Positions 34,965 through 43,053 of a stretch of DNA of 57,194 nucleotides are shown here, piece after piece (the stretch's first letter is position 1; each line of letters opens with the position of its first letter). Under the pieces are notes generated by a model, which was not told the DNA's origin, did not search any database, and saw nothing but the letters and a program-made list of their open reading frames with translations. Made by a program: the position numbers and the translations under genes. The DNA comes from an uncultured Oscillospiraceae bacterium (GTDB taxonomy: Bacteria; Bacillota; Clostridia; Oscillospirales; Oscillospiraceae): positions 1-57,194 of the forward strand of contig CAJOHR010000022.1 of assembly GCA_905234425.1 (NCBI GenBank), in the 5' to 3' direction.

Positions 34965-35016
34965 CTCCGCGATCCCTCCCTTTCCTGCCGGGTTTTACTC
35001 CGGCGCGCACGTTTTC

Positions 35017-35179
35017 ATACTACTATCTGATAAAAACCAGGTTTTTATCAGATGCGGCTGTCGCCTCTGCAAGCAAACAAATAGTTTGCTTGCAGTAGTA
35101 TCGCACAACTTATCCCCCTGCATAAGATGCAGGGCAGCGGCCATAGGCCGCTGGATTAAAACATGGAAATGTTTTAATC
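35017..35179 (-). other. Cluster of five perfect hairpins in the operon leader
   Basis: Five perfect inverted repeats stand side by side: CTGATAAAAACC/GGTTTTTATCAG (35027-35051, 1-nt centre), CTGCAAGCAAAC/GTTTGCTTGCAG (35067-35095, 5-nt loop), CCCTGCAT/ATGCAGGG (35116-35134, loop 3), CAGCGGCC/GGCCGCTG (35135-35153, loop 3) and GATTAAAACAT/ATGTTTTAATC (35154-35179, loop 4). ATACTACT/AGTAGTAT (35017-35024/35094-35101) can enclose the first two as a branched structure. It is A/T-richer than its surroundings. None has a U-run. On the minus strand it lies in the 5' leader of the 34964-29434 operon. It could instead be DNA-level sites for the neighbouring recombinase. Confidence 0.85.
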
Positions 35180-35198
35180 GGATAATAGCATCATCTAC

Positions 35199-35229
35199 AC
35201 TATACACCCTAGAACGGTACCAAGGTCAA
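35199..35229 (-). promoter_or_regulatory. Candidate MerR-type promoter of the transhydroxylase operon
   Basis: The minus strand has TTGACC (35224-35229) and TATAGT (35199-35204) with a 19-bp spacer, too long for unaided sigma-A. The spacer region holds a dyad with arms CCTTG and CTAGG (35208-35225). Long spacers with a central dyad are the hallmark of MerR-family activated promoters. No merR gene lies in the window. Confidence 0.55.
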
Positions 35230-35385
35230 CAGGGAAATTGTGAAAAAGGTCTATAGTAAATGTTGGGCTCAGGGAAACGCCTGCCCCCGAAACGGAAGAT
35301 ATAAACCGGCACACCGGGATGCCGCAGCCCATCCCGGTATGATCGCCAAGAAATTGGAAATAGTATAGAAGAAGGAGGTGTTCCC
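35230..35385. other. Intergenic stretch before the recombinase genes
   Basis: No gene. It contains a perfect 9-bp palindrome ACCGGGATG/CATCCCGGT (35313-35338, 8-nt loop) and a strong ribosome binding site AAGGAGGTG at the end. A weak plus-strand -10 (TATAGA-like) is near 35365. No clear -35. Confidence 0.5.
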
Positions 35386-35565
35386 ATGGATACGATCCAG
35401 ATGGGCAGCGTAACCTATGAGCTCCACCGGGTCTACACCGGCGGCAAGACGATCCCGGAGCTGGTGCGGGCGGATCTGCTCCGGCGGGCAGGACAGCAGA
35501 CGCCGGCGGCGGGGATCGCGGCGGAGATTCCCGGGACCCGCCTGACCGCAGGGAGGCCCACATGA
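35386..35565 (+). CDS. Small protein coupled to the serine recombinase
   Basis: 59 aa beginning MDTIQMGSVTYELHRVYTGG, after AAGGAGGTG at 6 nt. Its stop overlaps the recombinase start (ATGA), so the two are translationally coupled. There is no helix-turn-helix motif I can name. Small proteins in this position may act as a recombination directionality factor or simply set expression. That is a guess from context. Confidence 0.7.
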   Translation: MDTIQMGSVTYELHRVYTGGKTIPELVRADLLRRAGQQTPAAGIAAEIPGTRLTAGRPT

Positions 35566-37232
35566 GCGCAGGCGGCCTCCTGGCTTACGGCTATCTGCGC
35601 CTGAGCCAGGAGGAAGCCATGGCAGGGGAATCTTCCAGCATTGTAAACCAGCGTCAGTACATTACTGACTACTGCGCCCGCAACGGCATTCGGCTGCTGC
35701 GGACCTTTGCGGACGACGGCTGGTCCGGCGGAAACTTCCAGCGGCCGGGATTTCAGGAGATGATGGCCGCCCTGGAGCAGGGCGCCGCCAATCTGGTCCT
35801 GACAAAGGACCTGTCCCGGCTGGGCCGCGATATGCGGGAGGCCAGCTACTATGCGGAGACGTTCTTTCCGGAGCACGGCATCCGCTACATCGCCATTGCC
35901 GACAACTTCGACACTGAGCAGGAGAACGTCATGGCCCCCTTCCAGTTTGCCATGAACGAGGTCTATCTTCGGGACGGCTCCCGGAAGGTCAAGGACGTGC
36001 TCCGAAACAAGCGGACCAACGGCCAGTACTGCGCCTGTCCGCCTTATGGATACAAAAAGGACCAGACGGACAAGAACCGTCTGGTCCCGGATGAAAACAC
36101 GGCGCCTGTGGTCCAGCGCATCTTCCGGCAGGCGGCCGCGGGGGATTCCTCCCGGAAGATCGCGCTGGATCTCAACGCGGACCGGGTGATCCCACCGCTG
36201 AAGTACCGGGTGCTGTACCGAGACAATTTCAGCGAGCAGGGGGCTGCCCGGGCCTCGGATCAGTGGAATTACACCACCGTCAAGCGGATTTTGAAGAACA
36301 CGGTATATCTTGGCCACACCACCCTGGGCAAGAGCCGGAAGGTCAGCTTCAAGTCCGACAAGAAGGTCCCGGTGCCCCGGGAGAGCTGGGCGGTCACCCT
36401 GAACACCCACGAGCCACTGATCTCCGCCTCGGATTTCGAGCTGGCCCAGCGCAATCTGGGCAAGGGCTCCCGGGACTACCGGGCCTATGACAAGGTGCGC
36501 AGGAGCATCTTCGGCGGCGTGGCCTTCTGCGCTCTGTGCGGCCATGCTCTGTGCTCCTCCGGCACGGTCTATAAAGGGGAGCGGGAGAAATACTGGTATT
36601 TGTCCTGCACCCATCAGCGCCGGGACATCGCCAATCCCTGCCCCGGCGTCCGGATCCGGTATACGGATCTGGTGGAGCTGGTGCGGCAGGATCTGAACAG
36701 CCTGATCTGCCTGACCGAAGAACAGACCCGGTCCCTGGTCCAAAGCATGGTGGACCGGGAGACTGCCGGCAGCGGCCTCCGGGCCAAAAAGCGGCAGCTG
36801 GACCGCGCCCGGGCGAGGCTCGGCGTCATCGACCGTATGATCACCAAGCTCTATACAGACAACGCCGAGGGCCGCCTGGAGGACGACCGGCTGTCCCGTA
36901 TGGTAGGGGAACTGGAGGAGGAAGCCCGGGCGCTGAGCCGGACCGTACAGGCGCTTGGATCTGTGGATCTGGCGGCGGAGCGGGAGGAGCAGTACAACCG
37001 CTTTTTTGAACTGGCCCGGCAATACTCCGAGATCGACGAGCTGACCCGGGAGACCCTTCTGACCTTCGTGGACCGAATAGAGGTGGGCCCGAAGATCATG
37101 GCGGAGGGAAAGAAGGCCGGTTCCCGAAGCAACGCGCCATACACCCAGTCCGTAAGGATATTCTACAAGTTCATCGGCGCCCTGGAAGAGGAGGCGGATA
37201 ATGAGCAGCCGCAAGAGTGGCTTCAAAACTGA
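35562..37232 (+). CDS. Large serine recombinase
   Basis: 556 aa. N-terminal resolvase domain with catalytic serine 15 (GYLRLSQEE) and the TKDLSRLGRDM segment near residue 80, then the recombinase domain (PPYGYKKD near 160), a zinc ribbon (CALCGHALC ... SCTH ... NPCPG, about 322-362), a coiled coil (about 395-480) and a C-terminal IEVGP tail as in Tn5397 TndX/TnpX-like enzymes. Such enzymes integrate and excise elements by 2-bp staggered cuts. No cargo, conjugation or phage genes are adjacent, so this is an orphan. It is flanked downstream by fragments of two unrelated genes. Confidence 0.92.
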   Translation: MSAGGLLAYGYLRLSQEEAMAGESSSIVNQRQYITDYCARNGIRLLRTFADDGWSGGNFQRPGFQEMMAALEQGAANLVLTKDLSRLGRDMREASYYAETFFPEHGIRYIAIADNFDTEQENVMAPFQFAMNEVYLRDGSRKVKDVLRNKRTNGQYCACPPYGYKKDQTDKNRLVPDENTAPVVQRIFRQAAAGDSSRKIALDLNADRVIPPLKYRVLYRDNFSEQGAARASDQWNYTTVKRILKNTVYLGHTTLGKSRKVSFKSDKKVPVPRESWAVTLNTHEPLISASDFELAQRNLGKGSRDYRAYDKVRRSIFGGVAFCALCGHALCSSGTVYKGEREKYWYLSCTHQRRDIANPCPGVRIRYTDLVELVRQDLNSLICLTEEQTRSLVQSMVDRETAGSGLRAKKRQLDRARARLGVIDRMITKLYTDNAEGRLEDDRLSRMVGELEEEARALSRTVQALGSVDLAAEREEQYNRFFELARQYSEIDELTRETLLTFVDRIEVGPKIMAEGKKAGSRSNAPYTQSVRIFYKFIGALEEEADNEQPQEWLQN

Positions 37233-37398
37233 AAGGCATCCCTGCTCCCCGGCCATGCTTGGTCCTTATCGGAGAGCTTCTGCGAGGTACCATAGACGGT
37301 ATACCCTTCCGCGCTTGCCGAGCCCTGGTAGATTCCCTGTATACCGGGCCATTCAATCCCGATTGCCGGATCGTTCCAGGCGATCCCGCCCTCGTCGA
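37223..37398 (-). pseudogene. 3' fragment of an rfbC-like dTDP-4-dehydrorhamnose 3,5-epimerase gene
   Basis: The minus strand encodes DEGGIAWNDPAIGIEWP ... LSDKDQAWPG and stops, which matches the C-terminal segment of RfbC (WNDPAIGIxWP, LSxKD). The first ~two thirds are missing. Similarity begins near a palindrome (GAAAACGT/ACGTTTTC, 37402-37423). Its stop overlaps the recombinase 3' end by 10 bp, so the junction was made by the event that brought the recombinase. Confidence 0.7.
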
Positions 37399-37476
37399 AA
37401 TGAAAACGTTCCGGGACGTTTTCGCAGTCCGAAAAGCTGCTGAATCCCGCCGGGATCTTCGGATTCCGGCATTTCT

Positions 37477-37578
37477 TCAACATGCAGCAGGTACACCGAC
37501 CTCGGCGGCAGCCTCCATCTTGAACTTGTCCAGAGCCTCGCGGGCCTCGGGCACCACAGCGTTGTTGTTAGACTTCAT
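37477..37578 (-). pseudogene. 5' fragment of an alpha/beta-type small acid-soluble spore protein gene
   Basis: From the ATG at 37578 (after AAGGAG) the frame reads MKSNNNAVVPEAREALDKF then KMEAAAEVGV, the conserved first half of alpha/beta SASPs including the germination-protease region. It then diverges to PAAC and stops after 33 codons instead of ~60-70. The conserved GYNGDLTAR-type second half is absent. It shows the host lineage sporulates. Confidence 0.85.
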
Positions 37579-37738
37579 GGCTTAATACTCCTTCCTCGGG
37601 CGGTCCTGATTGTATCTGCGAACCGGCCCGTTTTCTGGTCCGTTGACCATCCCTATTGTTGCCCGAAGAAAAGAAAGTATGACGTGTAAAATATGGCAGA
37701 AAAACGCCGCTTCGGAGCGCTGGAATGCGGAATGCCTG

Positions 37739-37771
37739 AAAGGCCCGCGGGCATATGCCGGCGGGCCTTTT
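37739..37771 (-). terminator. Terminator after the old-yellow-enzyme gene
   Basis: AAAGGCCCGC/GCGGGCCTTT (10 bp) encloses an inner palindrome GGCATATGCC, 15 bp after the stop codon. The T-run is short on both strands, so efficiency is uncertain. Confidence 0.6.
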
Positions 37772-37785
37772 GCATCGTCAAATCA

Positions 37786-39801
37786 TCAAATCTGGTTCGC
37801 CGCGCCGTAGCCGGTCTGGACGGCAAAGTGGACGTTGCCCACCTGATGGCAATCTCCCACGTAGGAGGTCCTGGGCGCCGCGCCGTAGAGGGCGGCGGCG
37901 GCCGCCTTGTTAGGCTTGGCGCCGGTGGCCATGACCACCTCGTCGCAGGGGAGAAGCTGCTCCTGGCCCTGGGCGTTGATGTAACGGACGCCCTCGCCGG
38001 TGATCTCCAGATACTTCTGTACGCCGCAGCACTCGTGGAAGCCGGGAAGCTCCTTCCAGGCGGCCTCCAGCATGTCGTGGTAGTGGGCGTGGGCCGCGTC
38101 TGTGGCCAGGGCGCGCTGCCGGCACATGACATAGACCTCATGGCCCGTTTCCGCCAGATACATGCCGGTCTCCACACCGGTCTCTGCGCCGCCGATGACG
38201 GCGATCCGCTTGCCGAGCTGCTCGGTCTTTCCGTAGACGTCCACCGCCAGATGGACGTTGTCCCGGTCCGCGCCGGGCAGGTCCAGCTTCTCAAAGACGG
38301 CGCCCACGGCTACGATCACATGATCAAACTGTCCCTGGGCCAGAAGCTCCTTTGTGGCAGGGGTGTTCAGCAGGATTTTAACGCCTGCCTTTTCACACTG
38401 ACGGGCCAGATAGTTTTTGAAGTCCGCCAGAGGCCACTTGAAGGAGGCAAACTCCGTGTGGCTGAGCTGACCGCCCAGAACGGCTTCTTTCTCATAGAGG
38501 GTCACGTCGTGGCCGCGCTTGGCCGCGGTCATGGCCGCGTACATGCCGCCGGGGCCGCCGCCCACCACGGCCACCTTCTTTTTTCCGGTGATGGGGGCGA
38601 TCATCCGGTCGATCTTCTCCTCCATGCCCAGCCGGGGGTTGACGGTGCAGAAGCTCCGGAAGCTGTCGGAGCCGTTGGGCACATGGCACTTGTTACAGCG
38701 GACGCAGGGCACCACGTCCTCGCCCCGGCCCTCCTCCAGCTTCTGGATATAGTCCGGCTCGCAGATCCAGGTCCGGGCCATGATCACCATATCCGCCTGC
38801 TCGGTCCGCAGAAGGTTTTCGCAGTAATCGGGGTCATGGAGGCCTGCCGAAACGCCGATGAGCAGCTTGCCGCCCCGGGAATGCACGTCCTGGGTCAGGG
38901 CCGCCGCCAGATCCACACAGGGAGAGGGCTTTGCTCTGGTGGAGGTGAAGCCCGTGGGATGCTGATGGTCCTGGATGCCGTAGCGCACGGCCAGAATGTC
39001 GATCTTGCCCTCCAGGGCTCTTGCCAGCTCCAGATTTTGCTGGACCGGGATGCCGGCTTCGATGCCGTCGATGTAGAACTCCAGAGGATAATCCCTGCCC
39101 AGGGAGGACTTCAGGGCGTCCGCCATGGCCAGACAGAAGTCGATGTCGCTGCCGCTGGCCTGGGAGATCCGGGTGGTGAGCATCTGGAAGCCCAGCTTTT
39201 TGTACCAGATGGCGCTTTTGACCAGATCGTCCAGAATGCCCTGCCGGGCCTTGGGGTCCTTGAACCTGGCCCGCATGGCCGCCCCGGGACCGCCGCCCAT
39301 GCCGGGAGGGCCTGCCATGCCCGGACCGGGTCCACCGGGACCACCGGGCCCACCGGGCCCTCCAGGACCTCCGGGACCTCCGGGCCCACCGGGGCCGCCG
39401 CCCATGGCCGCCGCCTTGCCGGGGGTGGCCTGTCCGGCGGACTCGTCGAGCATGTTGGTCCCCAGGGGATACTGGGCGATGGAACCGTAATACCGAATGG
39501 CGTCAATGGCCTGACACAGATAGTTCTGGGTGGAGGTCTTGCGGAAATCCATGATGGAGAAGTGATCCGGGGGGAAATCCGGGTCGGATTCCTGGGCGGA
39601 GCCGGTCTCCAGATGGTTGATGTTGACGATGGCCGCGCCCCCTCTGGCCCGATTGGCCAGCATGGTGATCCACTTGTCCGTGGGGTAGGGCTCCGTGCCC
39701 TGGATAAAGTGCGGGGTGGCCGCGGCGGCGGTCATCCGGTTTTTCAGCAGGATATTGCCCACCTCCACCGGGGAGAGCAGATATTTGTAGCGTGAATCCA
39801 T
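37786..39801 (-). CDS. Old-yellow-enzyme family NAD(P)H:flavin oxidoreductase with Gly-Gly-Pro insert
   Basis: 671 aa, layout of 2,4-dienoyl-CoA/enoate reductases: FMN TIM barrel (to ~345), [4Fe-4S] motif CVRCNKC (about 364-371) plus a later Cys, then an FAD/NAD(P) domain with VVGGGPGGMYAA near 412 and VIGGAETGVE near 535. It would reduce an activated C=C bond, for example of an enoate or dienoyl-CoA. Between about residues 130 and 170 the barrel is interrupted by repeated GGP triplets ending GPGMAGPPGMGGGPG. This low-complexity loop is not part of the usual fold. The ATG at 39801 follows AGAAAGGAAG. Divergent from crt, so a link to acyl-CoA or aromatic-acid reduction is plausible. Confidence 0.9.
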   Translation of the reverse strand: MDSRYKYLLSPVEVGNILLKNRMTAAAATPHFIQGTEPYPTDKWITMLANRARGGAAIVNINHLETGSAQESDPDFPPDHFSIMDFRKTSTQNYLCQAIDAIRYYGSIAQYPLGTNMLDESAGQATPGKAAAMGGGPGGPGGPGGPGGPGGPGGPGGPGPGMAGPPGMGGGPGAAMRARFKDPKARQGILDDLVKSAIWYKKLGFQMLTTRISQASGSDIDFCLAMADALKSSLGRDYPLEFYIDGIEAGIPVQQNLELARALEGKIDILAVRYGIQDHQHPTGFTSTRAKPSPCVDLAAALTQDVHSRGGKLLIGVSAGLHDPDYCENLLRTEQADMVIMARTWICEPDYIQKLEEGRGEDVVPCVRCNKCHVPNGSDSFRSFCTVNPRLGMEEKIDRMIAPITGKKKVAVVGGGPGGMYAAMTAAKRGHDVTLYEKEAVLGGQLSHTEFASFKWPLADFKNYLARQCEKAGVKILLNTPATKELLAQGQFDHVIVAVGAVFEKLDLPGADRDNVHLAVDVYGKTEQLGKRIAVIGGAETGVETGMYLAETGHEVYVMCRQRALATDAAHAHYHDMLEAAWKELPGFHECCGVQKYLEITGEGVRYINAQGQEQLLPCDEVVMATGAKPNKAAAAALYGAAPRTSYVGDCHQVGNVHFAVQTGYGAANQI

Positions 39802-39831
39802 GGCGATCTTCCTTTCTTTTGAATTGATATG

Positions 39832-39860
39832 ATTATAAGGGACAGGACGCCGGTTGTAAA
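39832..39860 (-). promoter_or_regulatory. Promoter of the old-yellow-enzyme gene
   Basis: The minus strand has TTTACA (39855-39860), 17-bp spacer and a perfect TATAAT (39832-39837), 31 bp before the start codon. Confidence 0.75.
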
Positions 39861-40027
39861 TTACCAGGAATCGCGGCGGCGCTATCAATCCTTGCGCGAT
39901 GTGGTGATTTACCATGTCTTTCCATAGGCAAACAGCCGTTATGGGGCTATTTTCACAAGGAAACACTTCGGATTCTTCCAATAAATGAACAATCTATGAA
40001 ACATTATGACAAGGCTTTGTGATTTTA

Positions 40028-40057
40028 TTGACAAACAGCCATATGGGCGTTTATACT
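40028..40057 (+). promoter_or_regulatory. Promoter of the crt-hbd-bcd-etf operon
   Basis: Consensus TTGACA (40028-40033), 18-bp spacer, TATACT (40052-40057), about 55 bp upstream of crt. Confidence 0.8.
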
Positions 40058-40111
40058 ACAATATGTGAACTGAATAATCATGTGGAACAATCGATGAACA
40101 GGAGGTATTTT

Positions 40112-40888
40112 ATGGCATTTATTCAGATGGAAGTCCAGGACCATGTGGCCGTTCTGACCATCGACCGGCCCAAGGCCCTCAATGCCCTCAATTCCGAGGT
40201 GCTCTCCGAGCTGGAGCAGGCCGTGGACGGGCTGGATCTGGAAAATGTCCGGGTACTGGTCATCACCGGCAGCGGGGAGAAGAGCTTCGTGGCCGGTGCC
40301 GATATCGGTGAGATGAGCACCCTGACCAAGGCAGAGGGCGAGGCCTTCGGCAAGAAGGGCAACGATATTTTCCGGAAGATCGAAACCCTGCCCATTCCCG
40401 TCATCGCCGCGGTGAACGGGTTTGCTCTGGGCGGCGGCAACGAGCTGGCCATGAGCTGCGACATCCGGATCTGTTCGGAGAACGCCGTCTTCGGTCAGCC
40501 GGAGACAGGTCTGGGCATCACCCCGGGCTTCGGCGGCACCCAGCGGCTTGCCAGGCTGGTCTCTCCCGGCTATGCCAAGCAGCTGCTCTATTCCGCGAAG
40601 AACATCAAGGCCCCGGAGGCCCTGCGCATCGGGCTGGTGAACGCGGTCTATCCCGCGGAGGAGCTCATGCCCGCGGCGCTTAAACTGGCCGCGGCTATCG
40701 CCGCCAACGCCCCCATTGCCGTCCGTGCCTGCAAGCAGGCGGTGAATCAGGGCCTGGAGCAGCCCATGGACGAGGCCATCGTCCTGGAGGAAAAGCGCTT
40801 CGGCGACTGCTTCGAGACGGCGGATCAGGCGGAGGGCATGCGGGCCTTCCTGGCCAAGGAGAAGCACGCCCCCTATCAGAACAGATAA
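40112..40888 (+). CDS. crt: 3-hydroxybutyryl-CoA dehydratase (crotonase)
   Basis: 258-aa enoyl-CoA hydratase-fold enzyme. Oxyanion-hole segments FVAGADIGEM (about 62-71) and GFALGGGNELAM (about 104-115) and the catalytic glutamates in GNELAMSCD and PETGLGITPGFGG are present. It dehydrates 3-hydroxybutyryl-CoA to crotonyl-CoA. The ATG at 40112 follows AGGAGG at 6 nt. The frame continues upstream over the promoter, which is not coding. First gene of the butyrate-type operon, 31 bp before hbd. Confidence 0.94.
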   Translation: MAFIQMEVQDHVAVLTIDRPKALNALNSEVLSELEQAVDGLDLENVRVLVITGSGEKSFVAGADIGEMSTLTKAEGEAFGKKGNDIFRKIETLPIPVIAAVNGFALGGGNELAMSCDIRICSENAVFGQPETGLGITPGFGGTQRLARLVSPGYAKQLLYSAKNIKAPEALRIGLVNAVYPAEELMPAALKLAAAIAANAPIAVRACKQAVNQGLEQPMDEAIVLEEKRFGDCFETADQAEGMRAFLAKEKHAPYQNR

Positions 40889-40919
40889 ATCCATTCAATA
40901 CAGCAAGGAGGAAATCATT

Positions 40920-41774
40920 GTGACAGTCAACAAGATCGCTGTAGTGGGCGCCGGCCAGATGGGCCGGGGCATCGCCCAGGTATTTGCCACCGCAGGCAAG
41001 CAGGTCGTGATCTACGACATTTCCCAGGCCATCGTGGACGCCTCCAAGGCCGCCATGGAAAAGGGTATCGCCAAGCTGGTGTCCAAGGAGAAGATGACCC
41101 AGGCGGACGCCGACGCACTTCTGAGCCGCATCTCCTTCTCCGCCGACACGGAGTATTCCGACGTGGGCGACGTGGACCTGGTGGTGGAGGCCGCCATCGA
41201 GCGCCTGGACCTGAAAAAATCCATCTTCCAGAAGCTGGACAAGGCCACAAAGGACGACTGCATCCTGGCCACCAACACCTCCTCCATCTCCATCACGGAG
41301 ATCGCCTCCGCCGTGGAGAAGAAGTCCCAGGTCATCGGCATGCACTTCTTCAACCCGCCCGTGGTCATGAAGCTCATCGAGGTCATCCGGGGCGGCAACA
41401 CCTCCGACGAGGTATATGAGACCGTCTTCGCCCTGGCCCAGGAGATCGGCAAGACTCCCGTCACCGTGTCCGAGGCCCCCGGCTTTGTCTGCAACCGGCT
41501 CCTGATCCCCATGCTCAACGAGGCCGTGGAGCTGGTCCAGAACGGGGTCGCCTCCGCCGAGGACATCGACACCGCCATGAAGCTGGGCTGCAACCATCCT
41601 ATGGGCCCCCTGACCCTGGCGGATTTCATCGGCCTGGACACCTGCCTGGCCATTATGGACACCATCTATGAGGAGACCCACGACAGCAAGTACCGGGCTT
41701 CCCTGCTGCTCCGGAAGATGGTCCGGGCGGGCAAGCTGGGCAACAAGACCGGCGAGGGCTTTTTCAAGCACTGA
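40920..41774 (+). CDS. hbd: 3-hydroxybutyryl-CoA dehydrogenase
   Basis: 284 aa. Rossmann motif VVGAGQMGRGIA near residues 8-19, catalytic region ATNTSS...IGMHFFNPPVVMKL with His near residue 140, and the helical C-terminal domain (GFVCNRLLIPM...LGCNHPMGPL). NAD(P)H-dependent reduction of acetoacetyl-CoA. GTG start at 40920, 7 nt after AAGGAGG. Followed by a REP-like repeat before bcd. Confidence 0.95.
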   Translation: MTVNKIAVVGAGQMGRGIAQVFATAGKQVVIYDISQAIVDASKAAMEKGIAKLVSKEKMTQADADALLSRISFSADTEYSDVGDVDLVVEAAIERLDLKKSIFQKLDKATKDDCILATNTSSISITEIASAVEKKSQVIGMHFFNPPVVMKLIEVIRGGNTSDEVYETVFALAQEIGKTPVTVSEAPGFVCNRLLIPMLNEAVELVQNGVASAEDIDTAMKLGCNHPMGPLTLADFIGLDTCLAIMDTIYEETHDSKYRASLLLRKMVRAGKLGNKTGEGFFKH

Positions 41775-41789
41775 TGATCGAAAAACCCC

Positions 41790-41867
41790 TGTAGGGGCGC
41801 TCTCCGAGCGCTTGCCGGTCACGGAATTGCCCGCTTGTCCGCAGGTGATCGGGAGATCGCCCCTGCA
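41790..41867. repeat. REP-like inverted repeat, copy 2
   Basis: TGTAGGGGCG-CTCTCC-GA on the left matches the complement of TCGGGAGATCGCCCCTGCA on the right, enclosing about 40 bp. The same family lies at 27997-28066. It separates hbd from bcd within one operon and could modulate mRNA decay. Confidence 0.7.
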
Positions 41868-41899
41868 AGGCAGAAACCACTTATAGGAGGGCTATCATT

Positions 41900-43039
41900 T
41901 TGGATTTCAATCTGTCAAAAGAAGAGCTCCTGGTCCGGCAGATGTACCGGGAGTTTGCGGAGAACGAGGTCAAGCCTCTGGCCCAGGAGGTGGACGAGGA
42001 GGAGCGTTTCCCCGAGGAGACCGTGAAGAAAATGGCCAAGCTGGGCATGATGGGCATCTACCTGCCCAAGGAGTACGGCGGCCAGGGCGCGTCCTATCTC
42101 AGCTATATCATGGCTGTGGAGGAGATGAGCAAGGTTTGCGCCACCACCGGCGTTATTATTTCCGCCCACACCAGTCTCTGCGTCAACCCCATCTATGACT
42201 TTGGCACCGAGGCCCAGAAAAGGAAGTATCTGCCCAAGCTCTGCTCCGGCGAGTGGCTGGGCGCCTTCGGCCTGACCGAGCCCGGCGCGGGCACCGACGC
42301 AGGCGGCGTCAAGACCATGGCTGTGCTGGACGAGAAAGGCGAGAACTACATCCTCAACGGAACCAAGATCTTCATCACCAACTCCGGCTATGCCGACGTG
42401 TTCATCATCATTGCCATGACCGACCGGACCAGAGGCCAGCGCGGTCTTTCCGCCTTCATCGTGGAGCGGACTTTCCCCGGCTTCTCCGTGGGCCCCCACG
42501 AGAAGAAAATGGGCATCCGCGGCTCCTCCACCTGCGAGCTGATCATGGAGAACTGCGTCGTGCCCAAGGAGAACATGCTGGGCGTGGAGAACAAGGGCTT
42601 CAACCTGGCCATGGCCACCCTGAACGGCGGCCGGATCGGCATTGCCGCCCAGGCACTGGGCATCGCCGAGGGCGCCCTGGAGGAGACCATCGCCTACACC
42701 AAGGAGCGCAAGCAGTTCGGCAAGTCCATTTTCAAGCAGCAGAACACCCAGTTCCAGCTTGCCAACATGGCCGCCCGGACCGAGGCCGCCAAGTGGCTGG
42801 TCTACAAGGCCGCCCTGACCAAGCAGGAGGGGAAGAACTACGCCGTGGACGCCGCCACTGCCAAGCTGGTGGCCGCGGAGGCTGCCATGGACGTCACCAC
42901 CAAGGCTGTGCAGCTCTTCGGCGGCTACGGCTACACCCGGGACTATCCCGTGGAGCGCATGATGCGGGACGCCAAGATCACCGAGATCTATGAGGGCACC
43001 AGCGAGGTCATGCGCATGGTCATCGCGGGCAGTCTGTAA
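41900..43039 (+). CDS. bcd: Acyl-CoA dehydrogenase (butyryl-CoA dehydrogenase type)
   Basis: 379-aa flavoenzyme. FAD and substrate segments LTEPGAGTDAG (about 130) and ITNSGYADVFI (about 157), and the catalytic base in IYEGTSEVMRM (Glu near 367). With the EtfBA pair encoded next it probably reduces crotonyl-CoA to butyryl-CoA by flavin-based electron bifurcation, as known for clostridial Bcd-Etf. TTG start at 41900, 9 nt after AGGAGGG. 14 bp before etfB. Confidence 0.93.
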   Translation: MDFNLSKEELLVRQMYREFAENEVKPLAQEVDEEERFPEETVKKMAKLGMMGIYLPKEYGGQGASYLSYIMAVEEMSKVCATTGVIISAHTSLCVNPIYDFGTEAQKRKYLPKLCSGEWLGAFGLTEPGAGTDAGGVKTMAVLDEKGENYILNGTKIFITNSGYADVFIIIAMTDRTRGQRGLSAFIVERTFPGFSVGPHEKKMGIRGSSTCELIMENCVVPKENMLGVENKGFNLAMATLNGGRIGIAAQALGIAEGALEETIAYTKERKQFGKSIFKQQNTQFQLANMAARTEAAKWLVYKAALTKQEGKNYAVDAATAKLVAAEAAMDVTTKAVQLFGGYGYTRDYPVERMMRDAKITEIYEGTSEVMRMVIAGSL

Positions 43040-43053
43040 GGGAGGAACGGAAT

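Noticed and set aside
35017-35179. Hairpin cluster as an integron attC array
   Set aside because: There is no tyrosine integrase, no conserved attC box pair, and the five stems are unrelated to each other.
35562-37232. Recombinase as part of a prophage
   Set aside because: No phage structural, lysis or replication genes are present on either side.
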